Assembly (NCBI RefSeq): GCF_900103365.1
Contig: NZ_LT629703.1
Location: 2,170,001-2,234,000, forward strand
Direction of reading: 5' to 3'
DNA: 64,000 nucleotides
Source of the DNA: Afipia sp. GAS231
Lineage (GTDB): Bacteria; Pseudomonadota; Alphaproteobacteria; Rhizobiales; Xanthobacteraceae
This document shows positions 16,294 to 24,947 of the stretch, in pieces. How positions within the stretch are numbered: position 1 is the stretch's first letter; every line of letters starts with the position of its first letter. The notes beneath the pieces were generated by a model. The model worked only from the letters and a program-made list of their open reading frames with translations. It had not been told where the DNA came from and searched no databases. The position numbers and the translations under genes were made by a program.

Positions 16294-17646
16294 ATGGCCA
16301 ACGCCTTTTTCTCCGATCTTCTCTCGACGATTTCCGAACGCGGCCGCACGCTGCTGCGGCGCGGCGGCTCTTCCAACGGCCGCCCGGACGCTTCCGAACT
16401 GCTGGAGCTGTGTGAGGCGCTGCTGTCGGGCCGCGGCGAGGCCTCCGGCATCGCCATCGCCCGCGACGTATTCGACGGCTACCACGAACTCGACGCCGCC
16501 GGACGGCAGTCGTTCTTTGCGGCGCTGGCCCGTGACTTCGGCCCGGATCGCGAAAAGCTGTCGCAGGCGATCGAGAGCTGGCGCGCGCAGCCGAGCGACG
16601 ACGACGCCAGCGATCTGCACTTTGCGTCCGAGCCGCGGCGCCAGGAACTGATCCGGCGGCTCAACCGGGCGCCCGGCGGCACCAGCGAACTGGTCTCCAT
16701 GCGCGCCGACCTGCTGTCGCTGATGAAGGGCAACAAGGATCTGGCGGCGCTCGACCGCGATGTCGTGCATCTGCTGTCGTCCTGGTTCAACAGGGGGTTC
16801 CTCGTGCTGCGCAGGATAGACTGGTCGACGCCGGCGAATATTCTGGAACAGATCATCCGTTACGAAGCGGTGCACGAAATCCGCGACTGGAACGACCTGC
16901 GCCGCCGCATCGATCCGATCGACCGGCGCTGTTACGCCTTCTTCCACCCCCAGCTTTCCGACGAACCCTTGATCTTCGTCGAGGTCGCGCTGACGGAAGC
17001 GATCCCGACCGCGATCGCGCCATTGCTGGCCGCCGAGCGGCCGCTGGTGCCGGTCGAGCGCGCACGCACCGCCGTGTTCTATTCGATCTCCAACACCCAG
17101 AAGGGCCTTGGCGGCATTTCGTTCGGCAGTTTTCTGATCAAGCAGGTGGTCGAGGAATTGCGCCGCGAATTACCCAAGCTCGATACCTTCATCACGCTGT
17201 CGCCGGTGCCGGGCTTCATGACCTGGCTGAAGCAGGCCGAGGACGTTCCGGTGACGGACGAGGAACGGACACTGCTGGAAAACCTCGACAAACCGGACTG
17301 GCACGAGAACGCCGAGCTGACCGCGCAACTGCGTGGCGTGCTGGAGCCGCTGGCGGCGCATTATTTCCTGAAAGCGCGGACGTCGAAGGGCCGCGTGATC
17401 GATTCGGTGGCGCGCTTCCATATCGGCAACGGCGCGCGGCTTGAGAAGATCGACTGGCTCGGCGATCTCTCGCCGAAGGGCCTGCGCGAATCCGCAGGCA
17501 TCATGGTCAACTATCTCTATCGCCTCGACGATATCGAGAAGAACCACGAGGCCTATGCCAACCAGGGCGAGATCGCCGCTTCGAGCGCGGTGAAGAAACT
17601 GCTGAAGACCGAAGGTCGACGGCTATTGGATATGCGGCTGTCCTGA
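16294..17646 (+). CDS. Malonyl-CoA decarboxylase
   Basis: This 450-residue protein matches malonyl-CoA decarboxylase (MCD family), which converts malonyl-CoA to acetyl-CoA and CO2. An N-terminal helical domain covers about residues 1-165. The GNAT-like catalytic domain includes R-R-C-Y-A-F-F-H-P-Q, F-Y-S-I-S-N-T-Q-K-G-L-G-G-I-S-F-G-S-F-L-I-K, and F-I-T-L-S-P-V-P-G-F. The C-terminal V-A-R-F-H-I-G-N-G-A segment carries the conserved His. In rhizobia this step belongs to malonate use, but no malonyl-CoA synthetase or malonate carrier is next to it. The ribosome-binding site before ATG 16294 is weak. Confidence 0.92.
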   Translation: MANAFFSDLLSTISERGRTLLRRGGSSNGRPDASELLELCEALLSGRGEASGIAIARDVFDGYHELDAAGRQSFFAALARDFGPDREKLSQAIESWRAQPSDDDASDLHFASEPRRQELIRRLNRAPGGTSELVSMRADLLSLMKGNKDLAALDRDVVHLLSSWFNRGFLVLRRIDWSTPANILEQIIRYEAVHEIRDWNDLRRRIDPIDRRCYAFFHPQLSDEPLIFVEVALTEAIPTAIAPLLAAERPLVPVERARTAVFYSISNTQKGLGGISFGSFLIKQVVEELRRELPKLDTFITLSPVPGFMTWLKQAEDVPVTDEERTLLENLDKPDWHENAELTAQLRGVLEPLAAHYFLKARTSKGRVIDSVARFHIGNGARLEKIDWLGDLSPKGLRESAGIMVNYLYRLDDIEKNHEAYANQGEIAASSAVKKLLKTEGRRLLDMRLS

Positions 17647-17666
17647 ACCGCGCAATCGAGGTCGCG

Positions 17667-18098
17667 ATGACGATTGTGTGGAGCGACAGCCGCGCCGATG
17701 TCGACTGGCACGAGCTTGAGGCGCTGTATCGGGCAGCACCACTTGGAAACAAGAACGCCGGCGATCTGCAGGTGGTTTTCGGCAACAGCATGTTCTGCTG
17801 CTTTGCCCGTGAAGAAGGCCGGCTTGTGGGCGCCGGCCGGGTTCTGGCTGACGGACGCGATTGCGCCTACCTGTGCGACATTGCCGGGTTGCCCAGTCAT
17901 CAAGGCATCGGTCTGGGAAAGCAGATTATCGAACGGCTGATGGCCCAATCGCAATCCCACGCGAAGATCATTCTCTATTCGGTCGCCGGCCGTGAGCCGC
18001 TATACGCCAAATTCGGCTTTCTGCGGATGAAGACCGCGATGGCGATTTTCAGGAACCGGCAAGCCGCCATCGACAGAGGGCTGCTGTCCGAGGATTGA
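17667..18098 (+). CDS. GNAT family N-acetyltransferase
   Basis: This 143-residue protein has a single GNAT fold. The acetyl-CoA pyrophosphate-binding loop is Q-G-I-G-L-G-K (about residues 83-90), preceded by the beta strand A-Y-L-C-D-I-A-G-L-P. F-G-F-L-R-M closes the domain, as in many small-molecule acetyltransferases. ATG 17667 has a GAGG ribosome-binding site. It lies 20 bp after the decarboxylase gene and may share its transcript. The acceptor substrate is unknown. Confidence 0.85.
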   Translation: MTIVWSDSRADVDWHELEALYRAAPLGNKNAGDLQVVFGNSMFCCFAREEGRLVGAGRVLADGRDCAYLCDIAGLPSHQGIGLGKQIIERLMAQSQSHAKIILYSVAGREPLYAKFGFLRMKTAMAIFRNRQAAIDRGLLSED

Positions 18099-18115
18099 TC
18101 TGCTGTCGTAGGTCT

Positions 18116-18200
18116 CGTCATTGCGAGAAGCCAACGGGTCGCGCGAATGCATGCCCGATGACAGGCTCCGTGACGAAGCAATCCAGGCTTTCTGCGTGGC
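18116..18200. repeat. Degenerate palindromic repeat (CGTCATTGCGAG family)
   Basis: It begins CGTCATTGCGAGAAGC and later contains GACGAAGCAATCCAGGC. The arms match the element at 4445-4526, but the centre is different and the right end is missing. Confidence 0.65.
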
Positions 18201-18215
18201 TCGGGTCGCCCTGCC

Positions 18216-19385
18216 TCACGCCGCGAGCGCCTTCATCTCCTGGTAGAGATCGGATTTGCCCTCGAAGCCGATGCCCGGCAGATCCGGCATGGTGATATGG
18301 CCGTTCTCGACCCGCACGCCGTCGGGAAAGCCGCCATACGGCTGGAACAGGTCGGGATAGCTCTCATTGCCGCCGAGCCCGAGGCCGGCCGCGATATTGA
18401 GCGACATCTGGTGGCCGCCATGCGGGATGCAGCGGCTCGCCGACCAGCCATGGGTCTTCAGCACCGCGAGCGTGCGCTGATATTCGCACAGCCCGTAGGA
18501 CAGCGCGCAGTCGAATTGCAGCCAGTCCCGGTCCGGCCGCATGCCGCCGTAACGGATGAGATTGCGCGCATCCTGATGGCTGAACAGGTTTTCGCCGGTT
18601 GCCATCGGGCCGGGATAGAATTCCGCCAGCGCCGCCTGCAGCGCAAAGTCGAGCGGATCGCCGACCTCCTCGTACCAGAACAACGGATAGTCCCGCAGCA
18701 TTTTGGCGTAGGCGATCCCGGTCTCGAGGTCGAACCGACCGTTGGCATCGACGGCAAGCTGCGCTTCCTTGCCGATCTCCTTCAGCACCGCCTCGATGCG
18801 AACAGCGTCTTCTGAGATCGGCGCGCCGCCGATCTTCATCTTGACGACATTGTAGCCGCGATCGAGATAGCCGCGCATCTCCGCTCGCAGCGCCGACAGG
18901 TCCTTGCCCGGATAGTAATAGCCGCCGGCCGCATAGACGAACACGCGCGGATTAGCCGTGAGGCCGTGTCGGTCGGCCAGCAAACGAAACAACGGCTTGC
19001 CGGCGATCTTCGCCACCGCATCCCACACCGCCATGTCGATGGTGCCGACCGCAACCGAGCGCTCGCCATGGCCGCCCGGCTTCTCGTTCGACATCAGGGC
19101 CGACCAGACCTTGTCCGGATCGAGATTGCCGCCATCCGCATCGAGCAAGGATTTGGGATCGGCCTCCTTCAGCCGTGGCGCAAAGCGCTCGCGGATCAGT
19201 CCGCCCTGGCCGTAGCGGCCGTTGGAATTGAAGCCGTAGCCGACCACCCGCTTGCCGTCGCGCACGACGTCGGTGACCACTGCGACGAGACTCGTCGTCA
19301 TCTTGGTGAAGTCGATATAGGCGTTACGGATCGGCGAGGAGATCGGTTTTGTGATTTCGCAGACATCGACGATGCGGACGGACAT
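18216..19385 (-). CDS. tarD: D(-)-tartrate dehydratase (enolase superfamily)
   Basis: This 389-residue enzyme carries the full catalytic set of Bradyrhizobium japonicum D-tartrate dehydratase at the same numbers. Metal ligands are Asp213, Glu239 and Glu265, the base is Lys184 in V-K-M-K-I-G-G, and His322 is in C-I-P-H-G-G-H. The reaction is Mg-dependent dehydration of D-tartrate to oxaloacetate in the cytoplasm. Long blocks such as the G-E-N-L-F-S-H-Q-D-A-R-N region agree with that enzyme as I remember it. No dedicated tartrate transporter gene is adjacent. The downstream minus-strand genes are not obviously related to it. Confidence 0.93.
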   Translation of the reverse strand: MSVRIVDVCEITKPISSPIRNAYIDFTKMTTSLVAVVTDVVRDGKRVVGYGFNSNGRYGQGGLIRERFAPRLKEADPKSLLDADGGNLDPDKVWSALMSNEKPGGHGERSVAVGTIDMAVWDAVAKIAGKPLFRLLADRHGLTANPRVFVYAAGGYYYPGKDLSALRAEMRGYLDRGYNVVKMKIGGAPISEDAVRIEAVLKEIGKEAQLAVDANGRFDLETGIAYAKMLRDYPLFWYEEVGDPLDFALQAALAEFYPGPMATGENLFSHQDARNLIRYGGMRPDRDWLQFDCALSYGLCEYQRTLAVLKTHGWSASRCIPHGGHQMSLNIAAGLGLGGNESYPDLFQPYGGFPDGVRVENGHITMPDLPGIGFEGKSDLYQEMKALAA

Positions 19386-19419
19386 GGTGGTTGGCTTTCA
19401 GTAAATCGGTTTATCTCGC

Positions 19420-19508
19420 CGTCATGGCCGGGCTTGACCCGGCCATCCACGTCTTCCTGCTGCGACGCCGTCAAGACGTGGATGCCCGGGACAAGCCCGG
19501 GCATGACG
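19420..19508. repeat. Palindromic intergenic repeat (CGTCATGGCCGGGCTTG family)
   Basis: CGTCATGGCCGGGCTTGACCC with GGCCATCCACGTCTT on the left is mirrored by AAGACGTGGATGCCC and GGGACAAGCCCGGGCATGACG on the right. It folds into a long hairpin, and 60918-61027 is a second copy. It lies just upstream of tarD on the minus strand. Confidence 0.85.
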
Positions 19509-19534
19509 AGTCTCTATGAGGTCGCTTGCTCCAT

Positions 19535-19783
19535 TCAGCTTGCCGCCTTGTCGCGGAAATACGGCTCGACCGGACCGTGAACCTTGATGGTCAGCGGGTT
19601 GCCGAAGCGGTCCTTGGCATTGCCAGCAGTGACGCGCACCCAGCCCTCGCTGATGCAATATTCCTCGACATTGGTCTTTTCGACGCCCTTGAAGCGAATG
19701 CCGACGTCGCGCGCCAGGATCTCTTCGTTGTAATAGGGGCTACTTGGATTGACCGAGAGACGGTCGGGAAATTGGTCGCTCAT
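19535..19783 (-). CDS. DUF3297 family protein
   Basis: This 82-residue soluble protein starts at ATG 19783 (MSDQFPDRLSVNPSSPYYNE). The D-R-L-S-V-N-P-x-S-P-Y-Y start and the central G-I-R-F-K-G-V-E-K-T-N-V-E-E-Y-C-I-S-E-G-W motif are characteristic of the family. The end N-P-L-T-I-K-V-H-G-P-V-E-P-Y-F is also conserved. Its function is unknown. It lies 17 bp downstream of the glutathione peroxidase gene on the same strand and is probably cotranscribed, which would fit a stress-related role. Confidence 0.8.
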   Translation of the reverse strand: MSDQFPDRLSVNPSSPYYNEEILARDVGIRFKGVEKTNVEEYCISEGWVRVTAGNAKDRFGNPLTIKVHGPVEPYFRDKAAS

Positions 19784-19800
19784 GGTTTTGCTCGCTTCGT

Positions 19801-20277
19801 TCACAGGAGAGCCTCGATGTCTTTTCGTATTGCCTCGGGCGTCGCGGTCGGCGCGTAGCGCCCCACCACCTTGCCAGTGCGGTCGACCAGGAATTTGGTG
19901 AAATTCCATTTGATCGACGAACCGAGCAGGCCGGATTTTTCGGCCCGAAGATATTGATACAGCGGATGCGCGCCGGAGCCGTTGACGTCGATCTTGGCGA
20001 ACATCGGAAACGTCACCGCATATTTGCTTTCGCAAAACTGCCCTATCTGGCTGGCGTCGCCCGGTTCCTGCGCGCCGAACTGGTTGCAGGGAAACCCGAG
20101 CACTGAAAAGCCGCGCGGCCCGAGCGCCTCCTGCAGCGCCTGCAGGCCCTTGTATTGCGGCGTGAAACCGCAGGCGCTGGCGGTATTGACGATCAGGAGC
20201 ACCTGCCCCTCGAATCGCCTGAGCGGAACGTCCTCGCCCGCAAGCGACTGCGCCGCAAAATCATAAATGCCTGGCAT
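19801..20277 (-). CDS. Glutathione peroxidase family thiol peroxidase
   Basis: This 158-residue protein is full length for bacterial enzymes. The peroxidatic Cys36 lies in N-T-A-S-A-C-G-F-T. The rest of the catalytic tetrad is visible as Gln in F-P-C-N-Q-F-G-A-Q-E-P-G and Trp/Asn in I-K-W-N-F-T-K-F-L-V-D. The extra Cys in the F-P-C-N motif is common in this family. It reduces hydroperoxides in the cytoplasm, probably with thioredoxin as donor, as in many non-animal members. The DUF3297 gene follows directly. Confidence 0.9.
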   Translation of the reverse strand: MPGIYDFAAQSLAGEDVPLRRFEGQVLLIVNTASACGFTPQYKGLQALQEALGPRGFSVLGFPCNQFGAQEPGDASQIGQFCESKYAVTFPMFAKIDVNGSGAHPLYQYLRAEKSGLLGSSIKWNFTKFLVDRTGKVVGRYAPTATPEAIRKDIEALL

Positions 20278-20303
20278 CGTGCTCTCTTTGTTGTGGCCGG
20301 CTG

Positions 20304-21704
20304 TTAGCCGGCCGGGTCGATCGCCGCCGACGGCGTACCACCGGCTTCGATCGCCTCGCCTGCCGCGAGACAGAGATCCTCGCGAAAGCGGCCGGAGACG
20401 ATTTGAACGCCGACAGGAATCCGTCCCACCAGCCCGGTCGATACCGTTAGCCCGGGCAGGCCCATCAGGGGAATGCCGATTTGCGGCATCTGCGCATGCC
20501 AGACCCGGGCAAACGACGCCTCATCCTTGCGGTCCAGCTGATCGGGGAACGGCAGTTCGCCGGACACCGGCATCAGCAACACGGCATATTGCTCGAACAG
20601 CGCCAGCCATTCCCGGATCAACGTCAAGCGCCGCGTCAACGCTTTCGACAGCGCCGCGCCATCGAACGGAAACACTTTCGATCGGTTGCCGCGCAGGCAA
20701 GCCAATGCGCCGGGATCGCCCTCGCGCTCGGCCATTTCCAGTTGCGCCTCATAGCCGTCGCCGAGCCACAGTTTGGTATTGATCTCGGCGGCCTCGCGCA
20801 GCGGTGGCGTGTTTGATATTTCTTCCACCGTCCATCCCGCGCGTTCCAGCCGCCTGGCGGCATCCGCGACCGCGGCCGTCACTTCCGGAACGGGATTGAG
20901 ACCGTCAGGGTTGAGGCACAGCGCAACGCGCTTCGGCATCGGCGGCCCCTCTAACGGCGCCGGCACCCACCAGGGATCGCGCGCGTCCCTGGGCGACATC
21001 GCCGCCAGCGCGATTCTGATATCGCCGATGGTGCGCGCAAGCGGGCCGGATACCGCGCACATCTGCGGACCGATCGGGCGTTCAGGCAAGGCCGCGTTGA
21101 ACGCCGGGATACGGCCGAGCGTCGGCCGCAAGCCGTGCACGCCGCAGGCGTAAGCCGGATAACGGATCGATCCGGCGATATCGGTGCCATGCGCAATATG
21201 CCCGATGCCGGCCGCGACCGCGGACGCAGCACCTCCGGACGAGCCGCCCGGCGTGATGCCGGGATCGCGCGGATTTTTGGTGTCGCCGTGGACCAGATTG
21301 GTGGTGAACCAGCGATAGGAAAAGGCCGGGCAGTTGGTGCGGCCGAGGATGACCGCACCCGATTTGCGCAGATTGTCGATCACTGGGCTGTTGCTCTTCG
21401 CAATGGTGTCGCGCTGCAGCTTCAGCCCGTTGGTGGTGGCAAAGCCTTGCTGGTCGATATTGACCTTTACCGTGACGGGAACCCCCGCGAGCGGTCCGAC
21501 GTCCTCATCCCGCCCGATCGCAGCGTCGATGGCAGCAGCCTGCGCCAGGACTTCCGCCGGTCTGTGGTCGACGACGGCGTTGAGTTTTGGATTGACGGCA
21601 TCCAGCCGGTCCAGTGCGGCCTGTGCCGCCTCCGCGGCCGAGACCTTTTTCGATTTGATCAAGGCGGCCAGATCTGTGGCCGACAGACGCCAGATATCGT
21701 GCAT
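20304..21704 (-). CDS. Amidase (amidase signature family)
   Basis: This 466-residue enzyme has the complete Ser-cisSer-Lys triad of the amidase signature family: Lys80 in P-V-T-V-K-V-N, Ser155 in P-G-G-S-S-G-G, and nucleophile Ser179 in D-I-A-G-S-I-R-Y-P-A. It hydrolyses an amide bond, but family members range from acylamide and indoleacetamide hydrolases to aryl acylamidases, so the substrate is open. It is not GatA, since there are no gatB or gatC neighbours. It lies 26 bp upstream of the glutathione peroxidase gene on the same strand. Confidence 0.88.
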   Translation of the reverse strand: MHDIWRLSATDLAALIKSKKVSAAEAAQAALDRLDAVNPKLNAVVDHRPAEVLAQAAAIDAAIGRDEDVGPLAGVPVTVKVNIDQQGFATTNGLKLQRDTIAKSNSPVIDNLRKSGAVILGRTNCPAFSYRWFTTNLVHGDTKNPRDPGITPGGSSGGAASAVAAGIGHIAHGTDIAGSIRYPAYACGVHGLRPTLGRIPAFNAALPERPIGPQMCAVSGPLARTIGDIRIALAAMSPRDARDPWWVPAPLEGPPMPKRVALCLNPDGLNPVPEVTAAVADAARRLERAGWTVEEISNTPPLREAAEINTKLWLGDGYEAQLEMAEREGDPGALACLRGNRSKVFPFDGAALSKALTRRLTLIREWLALFEQYAVLLMPVSGELPFPDQLDRKDEASFARVWHAQMPQIGIPLMGLPGLTVSTGLVGRIPVGVQIVSGRFREDLCLAAGEAIEAGGTPSAAIDPAG

Positions 21705-21809
21705 GTAAAACCCCGTTTGACGGCCTTCTTGTAGCGCCGACGGCAGGGCAGCGCCAGCGGGGGCCGTTCTCCCTCGCGCCCCGCGCAGGCGCGGGGCTAA
21801 AGCGAGGTT

Positions 21810-22376
21810 TCAGCGCACGCGCGCGATATAATAAGCGAGATCGACGATCTGCTCTTTGGTGACCGACCCCATGACATCGGCCATGGAGCCGTCATAGCCG
21901 TGACGGCTGTTGTCCTTGTACTCGCCAAGCGTCTTGGCGAGGTAGTCCTCGCGCTGGTTGGCGATGCGGGGGACGTTTTCCTTGCCGGAAAAATCGCCGT
22001 TGTGGCAGGTGTTGCAGAGGTATTGCTTCGTCAGCGCCTGGCCGCGCTGCATCCGCGCCGGCTCGCCGGCGTCGGCGGGAGGCGCAGGGTTCGGCATCTT
22101 GGCGATGAAATCGGAAAAGTTGCGGAGATCGTCGTCGGTCAGCGCCTTCGCCATGTCGTTCATCGGCTCGAAGGTGCGCAGCTTCTCGCGAAACATGAAG
22201 AGCTGGATCAACGCATAGGGCGCCTGCTGGCCGCCGAGCGAGGGCGTGTTTTCGATCTCGGACTGGCCTTTTTCGCCGTGACAGCCCTGGCACGTGACGA
22301 AGCGCTCTTCGAGCGTCTCGGCGCTTGCGGAAAAGGTGATGGAGGCCAGTATCAGAGCCAGAGTTGTTTTACGCAT
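21810..22376 (-). CDS. Diheme cytochrome c (c4-like)
   Basis: This 188-residue protein starts at ATG 22376. A signal peptide (residues 1-19, ending S-A-S-A) exports it to the periplasm. Two heme attachment motifs are visible: C-Q-G-C-H at 29-33 and C-N-T-C-H at 121-125. The two similar domains each end with a conserved Met region (P-M-N-D-M and M-A-D-V-M). The gene follows a PQQ-type sugar dehydrogenase gene on the same strand, so it is the likely electron acceptor passing electrons to the respiratory chain. Confidence 0.9.
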   Translation of the reverse strand: MRKTTLALILASITFSASAETLEERFVTCQGCHGEKGQSEIENTPSLGGQQAPYALIQLFMFREKLRTFEPMNDMAKALTDDDLRNFSDFIAKMPNPAPPADAGEPARMQRGQALTKQYLCNTCHNGDFSGKENVPRIANQREDYLAKTLGEYKDNSRHGYDGSMADVMGSVTKEQIVDLAYYIARVR

Positions 22377-22394
22377 TGAGCATTCCCGGCTCTT

Positions 22395-22505
22395 CGTCAT
22401 TCCGGGATGGTGCGTTAGCACCAGACCCGGAATCTCGAGATTCCGGGTTCGATGCTTCGCATCGTCCCGGAATGACCAACACTTTTCGCTTCGCTCGCAA
22501 TGACG
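22395..22505. repeat. Palindromic repeats (CGTCATTCCGGG type plus half of the CGTCATTGCGAG type)
   Basis: Bases 22395-22476 begin CGTCATTCCGGGATGG and end CATCGTCCCGGAATGAC, with an inner GAATCTCGAGATTC palindrome. Bases 22484-22505 are a half copy of the other family, ending TTCGCTCGCAATGACGG. They fill the gap between the dehydrogenase and cytochrome genes. Confidence 0.8.
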
Positions 22506-22518
22506 GCCTTTTGACGAC

Positions 22519-23799
22519 CTAATGTCCGGCCACTTTCTGCTTGCCGTAGGTGACGCGATAGACGGCGCCGTTCCAGTCGTCGGAGACCAGGATCGAGCCG
22601 TCCTTCAGCTGCATCACGTCGACCGGGCGGCCGAGATACTTGTTGTCTTCGAGAAAGCCGGTGATGAGCGGCTCCATCGACTTTAGGGTACCGTCCTTGT
22701 TCAGCTTGACGACGACGACGTCGCCACCCTGCTTTTTCGATTTATTCCACGAGCCGTGGCGCGCGATGATGATCGCATTCTTGTAGGATTTCGGGAACAT
22801 GTCGCCGGTATAGAACCGCATGCCGAGGGCTGCGACGTGCGGACCCAACAGTCCGACCGGCGCGGTGTAGTCCTTGCAGTCTTTGCCCCAGCCGAGTTCC
22901 TGATCGATGATGTTGCCCTGCAGACAGTAGGGCGCACCGAAATGTTCACCGGCCTTGGTGACGCGGTTGAGTTCGTCTTCCGGCACCGTCTCCGACAGCC
23001 AGTCGCGGCCGTTGTCGGTGAAGTACATCTGCTTGTTCTCGGGATTCCAGTCGAAGCCAACCGTGTTGCGCACGCCGCGCACGTAGACCTCGGCGCCCGT
23101 GCCATCGAGATTCATGCGGCGGATCTGGCCATGGTCCTCGTCATGCAGCACAACGTTGCCGGGCTGTCCGACCGGAACATAGAGCTTGTTGTCCGGACCG
23201 ATGGCGATGAACTTCCAGCCATGGGCTTCGTCCTTGGGCAGCTTGTCGTAGATCACGACAGGCTTCGGCGGGCTGTCCAGATTGTCCTCGACCTTGTCGA
23301 TCTTGGAGACCTTCGACAGTTCGGCGATGTAGAGCGTACCGTCCTTGAACGCGACGCCGTTCGGACGATAGAGGCCCGAGGCAATCACCTTGACCGATCG
23401 CTTGCCGTCCTTGTTCTCGATGCCATAGACCTTGTCGACGAGGCGGCTGCCGACAAACACTGTGCCCTTGCTGCCAAGCGCCAGCGAACGCGCGTTCGCC
23501 ATGCCGGCGGCATAGACCTCGATGTTGAATCCGGGCGGCAGCTTGAGCTTCGCGGTCGGCAGCTTGTCCGGCGCGGCCGGGAGCGGCGGCGGCGCCACCG
23601 GCGCGAGCTTGGCGGCGGCTTCATTGTCCGGACGGCCGATCAGCGGCGAGCCCGGCGGTAGTGGGGCGGGCGCGGCCGCCGGCGCGGCACCGGCCGCCGG
23701 GGCGGCGGCGGGCTGCTGGGCGACGGCGCTTAGTGTGAATGCACCGAAAAAAGCACCGGCCAGCAAAAGGCTGCGCGATGCCGACGAATAGCTCTTCAT
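22519..23799 (-). CDS. PQQ-dependent sugar (sorbosone-type) dehydrogenase
   Basis: This 426-residue protein starts at ATG 23799 with a GGGAGA ribosome-binding site. A signal peptide (about residues 1-28) is followed by an Ala/Pro-rich linker and a beta-propeller of the glucose/sorbosone dehydrogenase family. Blocks include [42 protein letters not shown] and R-H-G-S-W-N. These periplasmic enzymes oxidise sugars or aldehydes with PQQ. The pqq operon starts less than 1 kb away on the other strand, and a diheme cytochrome gene lies downstream. The exact sugar is unknown. Confidence 0.88.
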   Translation of the reverse strand: MKSYSSASRSLLLAGAFFGAFTLSAVAQQPAAAPAAGAAPAAAPAPLPPGSPLIGRPDNEAAAKLAPVAPPPLPAAPDKLPTAKLKLPPGFNIEVYAAGMANARSLALGSKGTVFVGSRLVDKVYGIENKDGKRSVKVIASGLYRPNGVAFKDGTLYIAELSKVSKIDKVEDNLDSPPKPVVIYDKLPKDEAHGWKFIAIGPDNKLYVPVGQPGNVVLHDEDHGQIRRMNLDGTGAEVYVRGVRNTVGFDWNPENKQMYFTDNGRDWLSETVPEDELNRVTKAGEHFGAPYCLQGNIIDQELGWGKDCKDYTAPVGLLGPHVAALGMRFYTGDMFPKSYKNAIIIARHGSWNKSKKQGGDVVVVKLNKDGTLKSMEPLITGFLEDNKYLGRPVDVMQLKDGSILVSDDWNGAVYRVTYGKQKVAGH

Positions 23800-24112
23800 G
23801 AGTTTCTCCCTTGGCGGAAACCGTTTTCCTCGCGCAGGCATTTCCGATGTCGGCGCCGGTGGCTTTCCCGACTGCAGTCTCCGACATTTGTCCGTACATT
23901 TGCAATCGGAAACATTGCTCGCAAAGCAAGGTTGCGCGGCCGGAATAGACTGGGGCGTAGGATGTAGGCTTGCAAGTCACTCCGGGATGGTCCGAAGGAC
24001 CAGACCTCAGGGGTGCAATTGCACCCCGGGGACTCTCGACCTTCCCCGATGTGCAATTGCACATCTGAGGTTCGTGCTACGCACGCCCCCCGGAATGACA
24101 AGTCACAGTGAA
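23800..24112. other. Intergenic region dominated by a repeat
   Basis: A promoter for the dehydrogenase gene should lie close to 23800. The rest is mostly the palindromic repeat at 23978-24099. I see no gene here. Confidence 0.5.
23978..24099. repeat. Palindromic repeat (CCGGGATGG / CCCGGAATGAC type)
   Basis: It starts CACTCCGGGATGGTCC and ends CCCCCCGGAATGAC. It contains two inner palindromes, GGGTGCAATTGCACCC and GATGTGCAATTGCACATC. It is related to 22395-22476 but longer. Confidence 0.8.
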
Positions 24113-24373
24113 TTAATGCTTGGTGATCGGACTATCAGGACTATCGAGCAGCACCGCTTCCGAGAACGGAAACTCCAGCACGATCTCGCCTTCGTCGTCG
24201 GTCACCTCGATGATGGCGTTCAACAGCGCGCCGTCGGCCCCCTCGGTCCGCAGCAATTCCCGAATCATGGCACGTGCCATTTCCCAGGCGCGGTCGGGGT
24301 CTTTGAGGACTTCACCATCGGGATCGGAAATCAGCTCATCGCCGATACGGGTATTGAAAAAATAGCGTGGCAT
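24113..24373 (-). CDS. DUF6894 family protein
   Basis: This 86-residue acidic protein starts at ATG 24373 (MPRYFFNTRIGDELISDPDG). The start M-P-R-Y-F-F and the motif D-P-D-G-E-V-L-K-D-P-D-R-A-W-E-M-A are typical of a small protein family very common in Bradyrhizobium. Function is unknown. It is divergent from pqqA, with no sign of a shared role. Confidence 0.75.
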   Translation of the reverse strand: MPRYFFNTRIGDELISDPDGEVLKDPDRAWEMARAMIRELLRTEGADGALLNAIIEVTDDEGEIVLEFPFSEAVLLDSPDSPITKH

Positions 24374-24688
24374 CGGCGCAAACCTGGCTCCATCGGCAAC
24401 CACGCAACCGGAGGCCACCATTCTCACAAGTTCTTTATCCGGAGCCGGCAGCGCCCCGTCTCGCAAATCGTCCTCGGCAAAATCGTCATTCGCGGGGGCG
24501 CGAACAACCGCGAAATGCTTGATCCCGCGCCGTTTTGAGCCGGAACGGCGCACAACTGCGTGAGGCTGCTTCGCAGTGCAGCATAAACACGCCAGGGTTT
24601 CACGCAAAAGATTTAACTGGCGAACTTTTCGATCCGCAGTACCTTATCTCCGAGGGCGGAGTTCGTCCGGTATCAAAAGGAGCGCCAA
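24374..24688. other. Intergenic region upstream of pqqA
   Basis: This 315-bp stretch between divergent genes must contain the pqq operon promoter. I cannot pick out a convincing -35/-10 pair or operator. Confidence 0.5.
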
Positions 24689-24769
24689 ATGGCCTGGAAA
24701 GCACCAAAAATCGTCGAAGTATCGGTCGGCATGGAAATCAACATGTATATGTGCGCGACCCGCAAGTAA
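24689..24769 (+). CDS. pqqA: PQQ precursor peptide PqqA
   Basis: This 26-residue peptide begins MAWKAPKIVEVSVGMEI. It carries the two residues that become the PQQ skeleton, Glu16 and Tyr20, in the family spacing E-x-x-x-Y (E-I-N-M-Y). A strong AAAAGGAG ribosome-binding site sits eight bases before ATG 24689. The peptide is cross-linked by PqqE in complex with PqqD and then cut out by proteases. It contains one Cys near its end. Confidence 0.95.
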   Translation: MAWKAPKIVEVSVGMEINMYMCATRK

Positions 24770-24795
24770 GCGGTAGCTCACTTCCGATCTCACGC

Positions 24796-24859
24796 CGGTG
24801 GACCTCCGGGCCGGACATTTTCCCGATCGTGGAATTGTGTCCTGAGCCGGTGTCCACCG
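24796..24859 (+). terminator. Possible attenuator hairpin between pqqA and pqqB
   Basis: CGGTGGAC at 24796-24803 pairs exactly with GTCCACCG at 24852-24859 across a 48-nt loop that contains a smaller TCCG/CGGA hairpin. There is no U run. In other bacteria pqqA mRNA is more abundant than the downstream messages, and a structure in this 178-nt gap could do this by partial termination or by protecting an RNA end. Confidence 0.35.
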
Positions 24860-24947
24860 CGTCGCGTTTAAACCAGGCTTCGTAGCGTCACGTTTTGTAA
24901 CGCCAGAATCTGTAACGGCAGATCCTGGTATCCCCGGGAGACGGATC

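Noticed and set aside
19420..19508. Large hairpin as a non-coding RNA gene
   Set aside because: A near copy occurs at 60918-61027 in an unrelated context, which fits a dispersed repeat better than an RNA gene.
20304..21704. Amidase as the GatA subunit of the Glu-tRNA(Gln) amidotransferase
   Set aside because: There is no gatC or gatB beside it, and the genes around it are unrelated to translation.
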